NCBI RefSeq assembly: GCF_000346465.2
Contig: NC_034016.1
Location: 16,714,063 to 16,778,062 of the forward strand
Length of the DNA stretch: 64,000 bases
Direction of reading: 5' to 3'
DNA from: Prunus persica
Lineage: Eukaryota; Streptophyta; Magnoliopsida; Rosales; Rosaceae
Shown here: piece after piece, positions 30,601 to 45,702 of the stretch
Position numbering within the stretch: position 1 is the first letter of the stretch
How the letters are laid out: every line of letters starts with the position of its first letter
Notes under the pieces: model-generated
Told to the model about the DNA's origin: nothing
What the model saw: only the letters and a program-made list of their open reading frames with translations
Database searches by the model: none
Made by a program: the position numbers and the translations under genes

Positions 30601-31239
30601 AAGAGGAACAAGGGAATGAAACCACTTTACAACCTGCAGAAATTACAAACAAAATATGGAAATCATGCGAGTCTTAAGGTTCATTCTTAAGACTATAATA
30701 TATGCATAAATTCCTTGCTTAACCTCAAGGCCCAACTCAATTAATCTCAGATAAGCCCCAGGTTGTAGCAGTTCACCAACAATTCTATCTGGCTCAGTCA
30801 AGTCTCTTTCAATCACATGCACTCGGCGCCTATCCTGCAACATATACGCAGACGTTGTAACTGATCACCATCTTAAGCATTAAAAAGAAATAATATAAGT
30901 TCAACCAACCAAATGACTCCGGCATACACCTTAACCCTCATCAAGTTATATATCACACCAATATGTACAAAAGGCATAGAGATCCCTTAGAGCGTGAGAC
31001 TGTCACCTTCCCAAGGGTGTAAGCGAGTGCCGAAGCAACAAGCCCAGAACCGACAATGATAATGTCCATACTTGCACCTATCTCTGGCTGGCGCATTCCA
31101 TTTTCACAGCTCTTCAAAGAATACTCATTCCCATTCCCATTATTTGCTGAAGCTTGGGCATTTTTCTTCCCTCTTAAACTGTAGGAGGAAACAAACCCCG
31201 ACAGAAAAGCTATGACTGCACCCAACGTTCGTAAACCAT
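27691..31239 (-). pseudogene. SQE: Squalene epoxidase copy SQE-B, damaged
   Basis: All eight exons are recognisable: 31007..31239, 30723..30834, 30376..30550, 29211..29382, 28879..29097, 28517..28792, 28064..28342 and 27691..27798, with the same lengths as SQE-A for exons 2-7. Damage: (1) after MVY a net 4-bp loss shifts the frame, so the ATG leads to a stop within nine codons; (2) the exon 2 donor reads TT instead of GT (AA at 30721..30722); (3) VCDGC is VCDRC in exon 4 and NMRHPLTGGG is NMQHPITGGG in exon 6; (4) the intron between exons 3 and 4 is swollen by a 192-bp tandem array. Exons 3-8 remain open, so decay is recent. A downstream in-frame Met could give an anchor-less protein, but the broken donor would still disrupt it. 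Confidence 0.88.
29353..30120. repeat. 192-bp tandem repeat, four units, in SQE-B
   Basis: Units begin at 29353, 29545, 29737 and 29929 (GATGTCACT), exactly 192 bp apart, and are nearly identical. Each unit contains the first 30 nt of exon 4 with its splice acceptor plus about 160 bp of intron, so the array holds three extra copies of the exon 4 acceptor region. Confidence 0.97.
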
Positions 31240-31320
31240 CTTGAAAGATTGGTACAAAATGGGATAGTGCACCCTCTGAATTTTTTTCATGTGCATGAGT
31301 TTGTGCTGAACTTTGCCGCC

Positions 31321-31329
31321 TTTATATAG
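31321..31329 (-). promoter_or_regulatory. TATA box of SQE-B
   Basis: Minus strand CTATATAAAGGCG, positioned as in SQE-A, about 85 bp above the relict ATG. The core promoter appears preserved despite coding damage. Confidence 0.65.
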
Positions 31330-31399
31330 AGTGAGTTGTTCAATAACTCTTCTCTTGGCTTTAGAGCAGAGGCTTATACGTCCCCCTAACAATCACTTG

Positions 31400-33503
31400 G
31401 ACATGAGCATTACGTGATATGGGTAGATGAGAGAAGAAACACGTATATGTAGTTTAGTCCGTTCCATCCCAGAATTTTGCTAAGCAAACTTGTTCAACTA
31501 AAGGCACAATCTTTGCCAGGGTGCCGGTGTCTGCTTTCACACCCATCTTTGCTCAATCCAGGTTTCGTATCCGTCAGATGCAAAATGCACAAGATAATGC
31601 AACCCAACTACGAAATTCAAAATTTAAGAAAAGAAAGAAGAGCTATAATCAAAATGTTTCTTAGAAAACTATTATCAAACAGCTGGTGTGCAGGTTTGGA
31701 ACCTAATTATGCTTTACAATTCTAAATGTTTCTTCTTTCTTTGTGCTTTACTATTCCTTGTTCACAGCGTTGATTATTGGGTCAACATCCAAAATGTCCA
31801 AAACCTTAAAAAAGGAAATTGAAAAAATGATTACCCAAAATAAAAGAATGGGAGAGCAATTTAGAAGATTATGCAAAACTAAAAAGCCCAAGCTCCAATC
31901 TTGAAGGCGGCAGCTATCAGATTATGCTAATGGAGGTACATTGGAAGCGGAAAGAGGAAGAAGAAGAAGTTTAATCTGTTCTTTTCTTAAGCACATTTCG
32001 CCATACGACAGCGTTTAATGTGAGCAGAGAAACCAAACAACGTTTGGGTTCCCTCGCTAATTACCCAACGTACCACCACCTACAAAGGATGGTTATGGTT
32101 AGGGTTGGCAATGAGAGGGTTGCTGGGAATTGGACGGTCAAAATCAAATATAATTTACTCCCTCGTCTACACTTACTTAAGTTTGTTAAATCTAGTGAGC
32201 CCCTAAGTAAATTTTAGACTACATATAAATATATATAGATCGTTTGAATAATCTAATCTTCAATGGGTGAATAAATTTTTAACTTCTAATTAAGCTCAAA
32301 TTAATCGAATTATCCAATTAAACCGAACCGAACTCGCAAAATTCAACTCATGAGCTACAGTCTACAAGATCAACCTTTAGATTCAATTCACTGACTCAAT
32401 TTATGATTTCACCAATTATGAAAATTAATGTTTTATGCTTATGTGATTGAGTTATGAGCAAGGATTGTGAATTTTGGGATTAGAAATGTAGATGAGTTTG
32501 GGTTTTTTTTTACGCTAAAGTTAGGAAGGGGATAAGAATTTTCTCACACACACTGCTAATGTGTTATAGTAGTTCGAACCTGAGATTACTAGTCTACAAA
32601 TCAAAGCCCTTTTCTATTGAGTTTGAGTTGAGATACGTAGTTAGGTACTCTATCAAGTTGTCATTTGAATTAGCTTTGGACAAACTATTTCTTTAATATT
32701 AAATTTAAAGTTTGGACAAGTTCAAACAGAACCTACCAAAATTGAACCATATACAATTAGTATGGTGGGGCAAGTGTTAGGTTAAATGGTCCTCTCCTCC
32801 CTTTGGACCGTTACATTAAACATAGTTCAAATGTCGCACATCACCGCATATATTGTTATCTTTAGCTCTTCATAGCACGCCAAAATTGATATCCTATTCC
32901 AAATCTGCCTAAACACCATTATTTCACACAACACATGAATAATAATGATGCAGAAGAAGAAAAATACAAGAAGAAAATGAAGCAAACCTGAATTTTCAGC
33001 CCATTAAATTTTGGTGGTCCCTCCAAATATAATATCCTCTCACGTCACATACGTGATATGTCATGCATAATGCACAAGAAAAAATCTAGCCGAGACAAAA
33101 TCATATTAGTTTGAAAATGGAAAAGCCAAAAGCATATTCGTGTGGAACTCTGAAAAGCCAAAAGCCAAAAGCAGGGGTAGTTGAGAGCCTGAAAACTTGC
33201 AAGAATTGAAAACTTTAACGTGTAGAATTGATTAAGCAAAAAATAAAGTTTAAAGTGTAGATTATTTACGAACTGCTAGAGATCTTGATACAAGTTTCTT
33301 TGGGAAAATCTTGTTCCCCGCCATTTGCAGAACAACAAATGCGCTAAAAAGAATTAAGAACATATATATATATATAGCATTGACCCTCTCCTTGATTTTT
33401 ATTTTTTGGGAGAAGTCTTGCTGATTTGATACAACTTAGTTTCCCATAGCAATTAAAAAAGAACTGGGGTAACAATTTTGTCTTTGTTTTCTTCTTTTTC
33501 TTC
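31400..33503. other. Spacer between SQE-B and SQE-C
   Basis: AT-rich DNA with one SINE-like copy (32500..32640). No coding region was recognised; short frames near 31477 and 32020 lack protein character. Confidence 0.5.
32500..32640 (-). mobile_element. tRNA-derived SINE, minus strand copy
   Basis: Read on the minus strand it has AATAGAAAAGGGCTTTGATT, a B-box-like CTCAGGTTCGAACT, then GTGTGTGAGAAAA and an A-rich end near 32505. The order and wording match the SINE at 40262..40414, so they are one family. Ends are approximate. Confidence 0.65.
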
Positions 33504-36556
<3,053 letters not shown>

Positions 36557-36720
36557 CTTCGCAAACTGTTGGTCAAGATTGAAACTTTGGAAGAAATGGG
36601 ATCTTGGGTTGCCTCTGGTTTTTCAATCTCTCAGCTGCTTTAGCTTTTACGTGTGATTTTGGTTGTGAATGTGAAGAACTGCTTATGGTTATGATGAGAT
36701 AGCAATGAAACTTGAATGCG

Positions 36721-36729
36721 TTTATATAG
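36721..36729 (-). promoter_or_regulatory. TATA box of SQE-C
   Basis: Minus strand reads CTCTCTATATAAACGC, about 165 bp above the ATG, similar to the boxes of SQE-A and SQE-B. Confidence 0.65.
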
Positions 36730-37967
36730 AGAGAGGTGGGCTCTGCGTTTTACTTGAGCGTTGAGTCACTAAAACGTGTAGGCGCCTACCGATTAGTTTT
36801 TTTTAGGCCCAATTTTTTATTTGTTTAAATTATGTGGGTTTTGATTTGATGTGGGTGAGCCTAGGGGAGAATGGGGTCGGCTAGAAGACAAAGGTAGAGT
36901 CACTTGAGGACAATTTAATGGTGTCAATTGCAACATAATTGTGATCAACGGTCAGTGATTGTTGGACACTACTAGCTGGGTACCTAATATATACACACAA
37001 TCATCTTCAGCTTTATATAATTTGTATTATTGAGATTCAACCTTCTGTTAAAAATATGGCATATGGATGGGATTTTGAATACAACCGATCTTTTTAATTA
37101 ATTGCTTGAGTAAAGATGGGAAATCATATTATTATTGTGGTGCATAAAATAATCCTATTTGTGATATGATATGTTTAATGAGGAACACATATTTTTTTTA
37201 TATAAGAGAGGGGGAATTTGAATTCGGGTGTAAAGTGAAGGGCACATTCGTTCTAGTTAATTTGGCTAAGCCCATATCTACATGAGAAATGCACATTTAA
37301 ACATGATGTCTTATTGAACATACTTATTATATATCTGATTTTTTTTTTCTCCTTTTCTTGCCATGATATTATATAAATGTATACATAGGGCAAAATTTTC
37401 TTTTGATTTTGACATGTGATGTTACGACCATTATATAGCTAGAGATATATAATTATATCTAAATGTGCAGTCTAAATTTATACTCGGTTACCGTTAATGC
37501 CTAACAATGACCTCATGATACACTCAAACATGAGCTTAAGAAGGAAATTAGTCCACGAGGAGCACTAAGAGATATATTATGTTCAAGGCGGGGGGAATTA
37601 CACTACTACTACGGATTAGTTGCATATCATTTTCACAAGCTTAACAAAAAAATTTGTGGAACCACCTTAGGTCGGTGCGTGACTACTGATCATAAGGTGG
37701 CTCTACCTTACCTCTACAATTAGGTTGAATGCCAAACTTTTCTTTATGGGGATTATAATTTAAGATCTTTTTAATATTGGAAGGAGAAATATCATTAGAC
37801 TAATAACTAGTTAATTATTTTTATATATGCACATATGAGTATGATATGTTTTGTCATTAGATTCGTGACATAACTATGTATGGGTTATATCTTACAATGT
37901 GTAATTTGATAACATGAACAATAGATATTGAATTGTACGGAAAAAATTATATTAATTAATAAATTTT

Positions 37968-38170
37968 TTTTTTTCAAACGAGAATCGTATTCATAAATTA
38001 TGTCACGAGGCCACCACAATTACTCATAAAGGAGTTACAACTAATACGGAGGGATCCAACGGCAACATCAAACTCATACAATGTACCTCCATTCAAAGCC
38101 ACACGCGATTAAAGACAGTCAGATAAACGTGTCTGGAAAAACCAAATCTAGCACCTATACACAATACATG
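37968..38170 (-). mobile_element. Possible 3' end of a LINE or other poly(A) retro-sequence
   Basis: On the minus strand the segment ends TATGAATACGATTCTCGTTTG followed by a run of A residues, the usual look of a plant non-LTR retroelement 3' end. A similar tail (ATGAATGAAATCTACTTCCG then A-run) is at 39068..39140. No reverse transcriptase frame is present, so these would be 5'-truncated. Confidence 0.35.
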
Positions 38171-38313
38171 TATTTTTGTATTTCAAATATTTTAATCAAA
38201 CTCTGAATGCATGTGTGGTTGATTAAACAAAAATCACATACCGAGATCGTAGAGTTGAACACATGTGAAATCATTTTTAAAAACTTAGTCAAAGCGTTAC
38301 ACTGCCACTGAGA

Positions 38314-38367
38314 AGCTTGCTAGCTCTCCAATTCAGACTAAGCTTGCTAGCTCTCCAATTCAGACTA
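38314..38367. repeat. 27-bp perfect tandem duplication
   Basis: AGCTTGCTAGCTCTCCAATT plus seven bases is repeated exactly twice, at 38314..38340 and 38341..38367. Confidence 0.95.
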
Positions 38368-39067
38368 AGTTTGGTCAAAGTCTACTATGTTGATACGGAC
38401 GTGGGCAATTAGATGGCACATAAAATTAAATTACAAGCCCAATCAACGTTATAGTTTCAATAGTTTTAAAAAACCATGGGAAGCAAAAAATAATTAAATA
38501 TGTATAGAAGAAAATTAATTATTAAATAAATAAACAAATGACCGAATAAGTCCACGAGCACTATATTGGCATATGGAGATATGAAGGCAACGGGGAAGTT
38601 AGGTTAAGTCATCAGTGTGGACTGGAGCAATACTTTGTCAAGGTCCTCGTTATTAAATATTAACTATGACTTTTCGTCTCTTTGTAAAAAAAATTTGTTG
38701 AAGGTTTAGAAAATTGGAGAAATCTTTTGTTTGTTTGTTTTATTTACATTAACCACCATATTCATATCTTCAGTTCTTCTTTTTATTCGGATTTCGACAT
38801 GTTATTATCGTGCAAATACTATTACAAATAATGAGAAAATAAAAAAGAGTAGTAAAAAATACATGACGTTCAACGATCATAACATCCGAACATCCGCATA
38901 AGAGAAAATATTTCACATCTCTATGTTTAAGTCCAAGCCTATCGCAATGTTCCTGTCTTTATCTAATAAAATGCCTCCGCAAAATGCATATGAATTCAAA
39001 CAAAAGAAAAAGAAAGAGAAAACAACATCTTCACCTCATTTATCAATGAGAAAGACAAATTCAAGGA

Positions 39068-39140
39068 AATCTTCTTTTTTTTTGTCGGAAGTAGATTTCA
39101 TTCATTAGAACCGCAGAAAAGGGCATAACAATACAAGAAA
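39068..39140 (-). mobile_element. Possible LINE 3' end fragment
   Basis: Poly(T) at 39070-39082 followed by GTAGATTTCATTCATTAGAA; on the minus strand this is a 3' terminus with an A tail like that at 37968. Too short to classify with confidence. Confidence 0.3.
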
Positions 39141-39764
39141 ATCTTAATCACACGATAAAATCATCTTTGTCAGAAGAACTTATGATAAATACATATATGG
39201 TTAGAGCTACATCTTATACGATGATAATTAAAGTGGTCCACAACAATTATTCAACAAATGTCATCAAAAAACAATAAAACTTTAAAACAAAAAAAAGTAA
39301 CACGTTAGCTCCAACAGAGCATCATATCTTTACTCACAAAGAATTATATTCGACTCTACCTTCTCCTTTTTTCTATGAATTAAAATATATAACACCACTT
39401 TCACTTGAATTGTTTGTATTGAGAAAGTCATATTATACTTTCATAAAAATTATAAGAAGAGGGATTTTTCACACAGCAAAACTCACTCATTGAATCTAGC
39501 TCAGGCAGATAGTGGGCTCTACCAAGCTTGAGCAGGCTCAGAGGCAAGAACAGTTCGAGCTGTTGTCTGAGGGCGTTAATGTCAGTGACGAAAAAAAAAA
39601 TTCTGAAAATTTACCAAAAACTTCAGAATTATTTTTTTTTATACATACGTACCTAGAATTTTTTAAAATTAATCTCAAACATATAAATAAATTAATCTCA
39701 TGTGAATAGTAATTGTTCTTGGGTTGTCATGATAATGGGTGGAAAAATAACAAAAATATTACTA

Positions 39765-39798
39765 GGGCAGATACTATTCATGTGAATAGTAAATGCCC
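39765..39798. repeat. 34-bp imperfect palindrome
   Basis: GGGCAGATACTATTCA meets its complement TGAATAGTAAATGCCC around a central TG, with two mismatched base pairs. A related half-site (CATGTGAATAGTAATTG) lies 60-80 bp upstream. It is probably the tip of a MITE. Confidence 0.7.
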
Positions 39799-39839
39799 TT
39801 GTCTTTTGCCATGGCAAATAGGTGAAAGTAGTTTTACTA

Positions 39840-39910
39840 AGGTGTCATGAGAGTTCGAACTTGAGACCATTGATTTACAAATCAAGACCGTTTTTCAACT
39901 ACAAGTAAAG
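39840..39910 (-). mobile_element. Truncated SINE, minus strand
   Basis: The complement reads GGTCTTGATTTGTAAATCAATGG then CTCAAGTTCGAACTCTC, the A-to-B-box part of the same family as 32500 and 40262. Confidence 0.5.
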
Positions 39911-40261
39911 TGATATTTAATCACGTTTATATTTACTATTTCCTCCAGTAGAACAATTTCTTCTTTTATTGTGAAGTAAGAATTGTGGGTTTGATTAACC
40001 TAAATATAGATTGCCCCGTTCCTTGAATTTGAATTGTTTGATTGTAAAAAACAAGCTTTGATATTCTACTCACTATTACTATAAAATATGCTATGAATGG
40101 CAATTGTTAGAACTCAAAAGGTAGCATTTGTTCTTTTCAAAATCGGTTTACAAGAATGTCCAAAAACTCGAACAGTAGTCTAAAATGTTTTTTTTTCTCT
40201 TAATCTTTCCAAATATGGTTCATCCTAGCTAAAAGAATAGATAGTTGAACTCCAGTCAATG

Positions 40262-40414
40262 ACTAATGGATCTAGTCTAGTGAAAAGGGCATTGATTTGC
40301 ACACAAGAGGTTTCATGTTCGAATCTCCATAATATTTTAGTTATGTTCTTGTGTGTGAGAAATCCCCTCTCATATAATTTGGACTATCACTTGTAGTTTA
40401 AAAAAAAAAAAAAA
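40262..40414 (+). mobile_element. tRNA-derived SINE with target duplication
   Basis: It starts near an A-box-like TCTAGTCTAGTGAAAAGGGC and has a B-box-like CATGTTCGAATCTCC 45 bp later. It then has a tRNA-unrelated body and ends in a run of about 17 A residues. Near-identical flanks (TCCAGTCAATG at 40251..40261 and TCCAATCAATG at 40416..40426) are the target duplication. Confidence 0.85.
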
Positions 40415-40829
40415 TTCCAATCAATGCCTTGTCTTACTTTTATATTACCTTTAATTATAATTTGGAAACCTTTCACACAATGCTGCATTTATTGAGGAGA
40501 AACTTTTGTATGTGACACAGCTAATTTATTCAGCAATATACTAACAGCTGGAGTGGTTTGGTATGATGAAATAATGATTTGTCCTATAGACTCCTAGTTG
40601 ATATAAATTAAAATTTATTTTTTGAAGACCTCATGGTGTGAATCAGGAAATATGGATAGGGATTAGGACTAATCATTAGAGCACACAACAATATTATCTT
40701 GTGTATTAAGATAATTTAGCACTCTTGGGTGATAGAAAATGCTATTTGCTTTGTAAGAATAAGAATAAACTTCTATGAAATGAAAGGGTTTCGAAGGAAT
40801 TGTCTTGATCATCGGATATATATATATAT

Positions 40830-41230
40830 CAGTCCTTTTCTATTGAGGGATCCTTCAAATAATTTTATTTGAAGGACACCCTTTAGGGTTTCATACGAAT
40901 TTTTTTTTCAACGATCGAAACCATCTATTTTTTAAGTCTATATTCATAGATCATTCTTGAAAAAAATTAGACAAATCGAAAACTGTTTTGATATCCAATT
41001 GTGTTCTACAAAATCAATGAACACAGTGCTTCAAAAAAGTATTAAAATTTCAATAATTCAATTGAGTGGTCACATGATATCGGATTCAAGTGATTTTTTG
41101 TAGAGATGATCTTTGAATGAGTATCTACAAAAGAGACGGTTTGGATTAGTGAAATACAATACAGAGTGGGCCCTACAATGGTATCCCTCAAATAAGCTAA
41201 TTTGAGAGATCCCTCAATAAAAGCTCTCTG
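40830..41230 (+). mobile_element. 401-bp MITE family, copy 1
   Basis: It begins CAGTCCTTTTCTATTGAGGG and ends in the complement of CAGAGAGCTTTTATTGAGGG, so the termini are inverted repeats of about 35 bp. It sits in a TA run, with TATATATAT on both sides. Two further copies are at 46539 and 47141. No coding capacity. This copy is the most diverged. Confidence 0.92.
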
Positions 41231-42753
41231 TATATATATAGAATATATACTTTGAATGATATATATGTAGGGACAAAAAGAAAAAGACATGGTTAAATTC
41301 TAATGTTAATGTCAACATTGTCCTGCCACACTAAGGTGGGGGATGAGCTAGGTCATAAATGGAGGGAGTTGGCAAGGTCTTTGATCCCCACTTTATTAAT
41401 TTTGCTTCCTTGAAGTTGCCATCTAGCTACCAAGAAGATGCCAGTATAGTCGACTTAAGCATACTTGCCAAGTCCAAGCAATCACGGTTTGTTAATTCAT
41501 TTGTTGATATTTCATATGGAGAAAGTTGCAGGGATAATACATTATAAACTACATATAGTATAATTAATCACACAAAAAAAAAAAAAAATTTGAATATCAT
41601 GCGTCCGGATAAATTAATATTAAAATTATGTTTGCTGCAAATATTTATTTACTCTGATCACTAAATAAATATAAGAGTATACAAAGAGTTTGACGGAGCA
41701 CTCTCTCGAGATGATATATAATATGGTTTTAATTAATTTTGTTTGCTTAGAACTGGTTGTTCTAATGTTACTCATAGAGGCATAGATAGAGCTCAGAGAC
41801 AATTGATTTAGGATTTTAATGCCCTCTTTCGTGGGTGTGATGTAACAAAGTTTGGTGGTGTCACAGGTCAGTCGTTCATATCATGTTATTGCTTCTACCT
41901 CCATTAATGTGATTATATATGAACCGCAACTTGATTTGGCGTTCTATTTATATTTACATATATATATATTTTTATATGCAATGTGAAATTTATTTTTAAA
42001 AAAAGAATATGGTGGTTGAGGCGTGGATGTGTCTATATTGACTTTGTTGTGGTGTGAAGGTACGTCTAAAAATAATATGCACAGCATCATAAAAAATAAA
42101 TAAAAAATAAAAAAAAAAACCAAGAGTAGAGTCCTAGTGGTCTGCAGTCGGCCTGCAATTTCTGACCAATAGCATCATCCACTACTTTGCATGGAATGGT
42201 GATCATACTGTAGGTGGCAGCTTCAAGACCAATTATATTTCCACGACATTTCTTCAACATGCAGTTTTGGACCAGGATAAGCTGTTTTTTTTTTTTTTCC
42301 TCTGTCTTTTTTGTTTTGTTTTGGGGTTTGTATAAGATGATAGCACACCAAAGTATACCAGATGCGTCACTAGCGGCAGCGAAATGTGTTGTTACTTATG
42401 ATGAATAACAGATAATCTTGTTTATGCAGAAAAAAGTAGCTACTCTCCCTTTTTGACCAATCATGTTGTTCTACAATTTCATCAACTAAGTTATAATTTC
42501 CATAACGAGCCAGTCATTTATTGGTCGCGTATGCTTTTTGTTGTGGGAAAAAAAATATACATGGCAACATTATGCTTAGACCACTATGTATAGTTTAATT
42601 TGTGGCAAACACACTTTGAACACAAAGAACTTATGATATACCAGTGGCGGATATAGAGGTTTTCTAGTAGTGATATATTAACAAAAGAAAGAAAAAAAAA
42701 AGAGAAAATTTAGGTGTCAAATTTAAGCATTTAGGATTTTCATTCATCAAGAT
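41231..42753. other. Gene-free spacer
   Basis: AT-rich DNA. Frames at 41359 and 42214 were examined and have no recognisable domain or splice context. Confidence 0.45.
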
Positions 42754-42763
42754 TGGGTGTATG

Positions 42764-43763
42764 CAATGTCAAAAATATCGATGGTTTCGGAAATATCAGT
42801 AGTCTAAAAACACAAAAATTTCGATGGAAATACCATGATATTATCGATACCGATAAAAATTGAATAAAAACCACAGAAATTGTAAGAAAAACTTAGAAAT
42901 TTTTCTTAAAACTTTGGAGGATGTTTATATCGTCAATTATCTATTACTTTATCACAAAAAATTGGTAGGAAATGTATTCAATAATGGATTTAACTGATTT
43001 AAGTTGATTATATAGCGAGCGACAAACACTACGAGTGTAGAAAATATGTAGTAATTAATGAAAAAATATTAAACACACTATAATTATTTATTTATAATGA
43101 TTTACTACAATATTTTACACTTTATACATTACATGGTAAGATACATAGAGTTCCTATAAGGTTCAAATTTGAGTTATTTACACTAACATTTCCTGAGTTT
43201 TTCGGATTTTTCACAAAACTTCTTGATGTTTTAAATTGTTTTCACAAAACTCATTTTCATGGAATTTTCAGCCAAAGATTGATGATTTTATACACACACA
43301 AAAAATCTTCAAATGACAAAGTTGGTCTTTGAGATTAGATTGCATATACTTCATTGATGTTAATTTTGTCATTTGCATAAGTTTTTTTTTCCTGAAATCA
43401 TCAATTTTTTGACAAACAATCAACGAAAATAGGTTTTGTGAAAACAAACTGAAATCTAAGGGGGTGTTTGTGTAATTTGTGAGACATGAGGGGGTTTTGT
43501 GAAAATACAAGAAATCTCAGGGAGTGTTAGTGTAAATAATTATTCAAATTTTTCATTGTCTCTTCATCATCTCAACATTATCGATATTATAACGATATTT
43601 TAGCCAAATATTATTGAAGTGTGAAAGAAATTATTAACATTGATATTTTTCGATATTATCGATATTTATACAACATGTATATAAATACATTCTAAAATAT
43701 TATTGATTTGAAAAAACAATAATATATTCGATATTTCATTGATATTATTAATATTTTACACTA
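42764..43763. mobile_element. 1-kb non-autonomous element rich in ATCGAT words
   Basis: It is flanked by a perfect 10-bp duplication TGGGTGTATG (42754..42763 and 43764..43773). The ends are short imperfect inverted repeats (CAATGTCAAAAATAT versus ATAGTGTAAAATAT). Many ATCGATATT-type words crowd both ends. The duplication length suggests a Mutator-like element. There is no coding frame. Confidence 0.75.
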
Positions 43764-43773
43764 TGGGTGTATG

Positions 43774-45080
43774 TAGTGTCTCTTTTTATTTCAAAACTTG
43801 CTGACACAAATGTTATATTTTCCGCGCACGCATGCAGCCCCCTTTATTTGAACAAATCTGACTCAATCAAATCATTCTCTTTTATCTCCTTTGCATGGGC
43901 CATGCCAGAAAGTCACAAGTGTATATAATCTGTCTGAGTCTGTTAACAGTCTGAGAAAGGGACCTTAGCCAGGTTAGGTTAATCTGTTGTTTGCTTTCGA
44001 AAATATCTTTGGCGATTGAATTGCCTTCTTTCTTTCCAGTCAAGTCAGTACGTAGTGGGTAAAAAGCTTCATGCAAATATCTGATTGCCCTTCCTTGAGT
44101 AACTATGTTCAATGGATGAAAAAGCTTCATCCCTTAACATTGCCCAAACAATCTCATCATTTATTCCATTGTTTCTCTACATAAGGCGGTATCTTTTTTA
44201 TTTTATTTTAAGTAAAAACGATTGGGGGAGGAGAGTTTACATGAATATTCATTAAGTATTTGAGAATTTCGAATATCTACCTACATGAATGAAGGTGATC
44301 CTCTTTAAATTAAGTAGAACGCTATAAAATCACTCTTAATATAAATAATAAAATTTCTACTATTTATCTATTTCTTTGTTTTTTAGTTCTTAATAAAATT
44401 AACACCGTATATATTTGATGATAATAGTGGGTCTTTAAACAAAAATTAATTGTTTTCTATTTTTAATTAAACCTTAAACAACGTAAAATGAGATATATTT
44501 TCAGTTGTGTCCTTTGTATTGATCCCACATAAACTATCACTACCCATTGTGATTATCAATTAACAATCAATCAATACCATACGGTTTTATTTTATTTTAT
44601 AAAAGCGATATTAGAGAAGGGAGATTCGAAGACATGAGCGTACTTATCATCACTTATAATAAAACTTCAGTAAAAAACACTTATGTAAAATTGAAATCCT
44701 ATCCATATTGATTTCAAGTTTCAAAGTGTTGCCCTTTTACAACAAACATTTGAGTTTTGACCTCTTACGTTTTGGAAACTGTGAAGACTTGGGCCTACAA
44801 ATGAAAGCAAGAAACCCAAAGCAGAAGCAGAAATAAAAATCGTTGGGTTTTCACATAGAAATTTCAGCTCTTCGGCAACCCTCAATTGGTAAGGCCCAAT
44901 ATACAATGAAGTTGGTACATGAAATGAAAGTCATCAACAAGAAGGGTAATTAACCATTTACACAAAACAATTGTAGCATGGCAATTTAAGTAGATTTGGA
45001 TTGATTATTACTTAACGGTGACACATACCCTCATATCATTCGGCCTTTAACACGAATAATAAACGAGTTGAGTTAGTGTG
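43774..45080. other. Gene-free spacer
   Basis: AT-rich DNA with no supported gene. The frame at 43882..44130 (-) looks protein-like over a short stretch but has no recognised domain or exon partners. Confidence 0.4.
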
Positions 45081-45086
45081 AAACAC

Positions 45087-45278
45087 AAGAAATTATAAAA
45101 TACTACGATAGTATAGTCATGTGGTATATCTTATACACGTGTTATAATATAGGTGAACGACATGATTTATTTTTCCCTTTTTTAAGGAATAGTATCTATA
45201 AATATCAACTTATATTATAACACGTGCATAAAATGTACCACATGACTGTACTACTGTAGTATTCTATAATTTCTCGTC
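45087..45278. mobile_element. 192-bp hairpin MITE
   Basis: Terminal inverted repeats of about 68 bp (left AAGAAATTATAAAATACTAC, right arm its near complement) enclose about 55-60 bp. It is flanked by AAACAC at 45081..45086 and 45279..45284, a 6-bp target duplication. Confidence 0.85.
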
Positions 45279-45702
45279 AAACACGAATAATCACTAATGA
45301 GTTGTTCCCACCACAATGGTGGTAGCTTCCCCCTTCATCATGGCACCACAATTCTCCGGAATCAAACTCCAATGTAACCCAAAAGAAGGAAAAAACACCA
45401 ATAATCGAGACTCGATTAGGACATTTAATTAGTAACTACAGAAAATGATTAGTTTTTTAATTTCTTGATATGATATATATGAATTCTTATAGGGGTCGTT
45501 TGGTACACAGGCTTGGCTTGGACTGGATTGGACTAAATTTAGTACCATGTTTGTTTCATTTAATTCTAGTCTTAGATGGGATTGCTAATACCGGGCCCAC
45601 CAAAAATACCTCACTAGGAGGGGACTACTAAACCCATGTAGAAAGGGAAGATTAGCTAGTCCTATGTTCACCAATATATAAGATGCATATATTATATTGT
45701 AA

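Larger units (their letters stand above)
36735..40250. other. Gene-poor AT-rich region
   Basis: Upstream of SQE-C. It contains the small repeats listed separately (37968..38170, 38314..38367, 39068..39140, 39765..39798, 39840..39910). No coding region could be supported; the short frames are AT-rich noise. Confidence 0.5.

Noticed and set aside
31207..31239. Functional non-ATG start for SQE-B
   Set aside because: The frame that continues into exon 1 begins only at a TTG. The aligned ATG of its sisters is present but out of frame, and the exon 2 donor is also broken.
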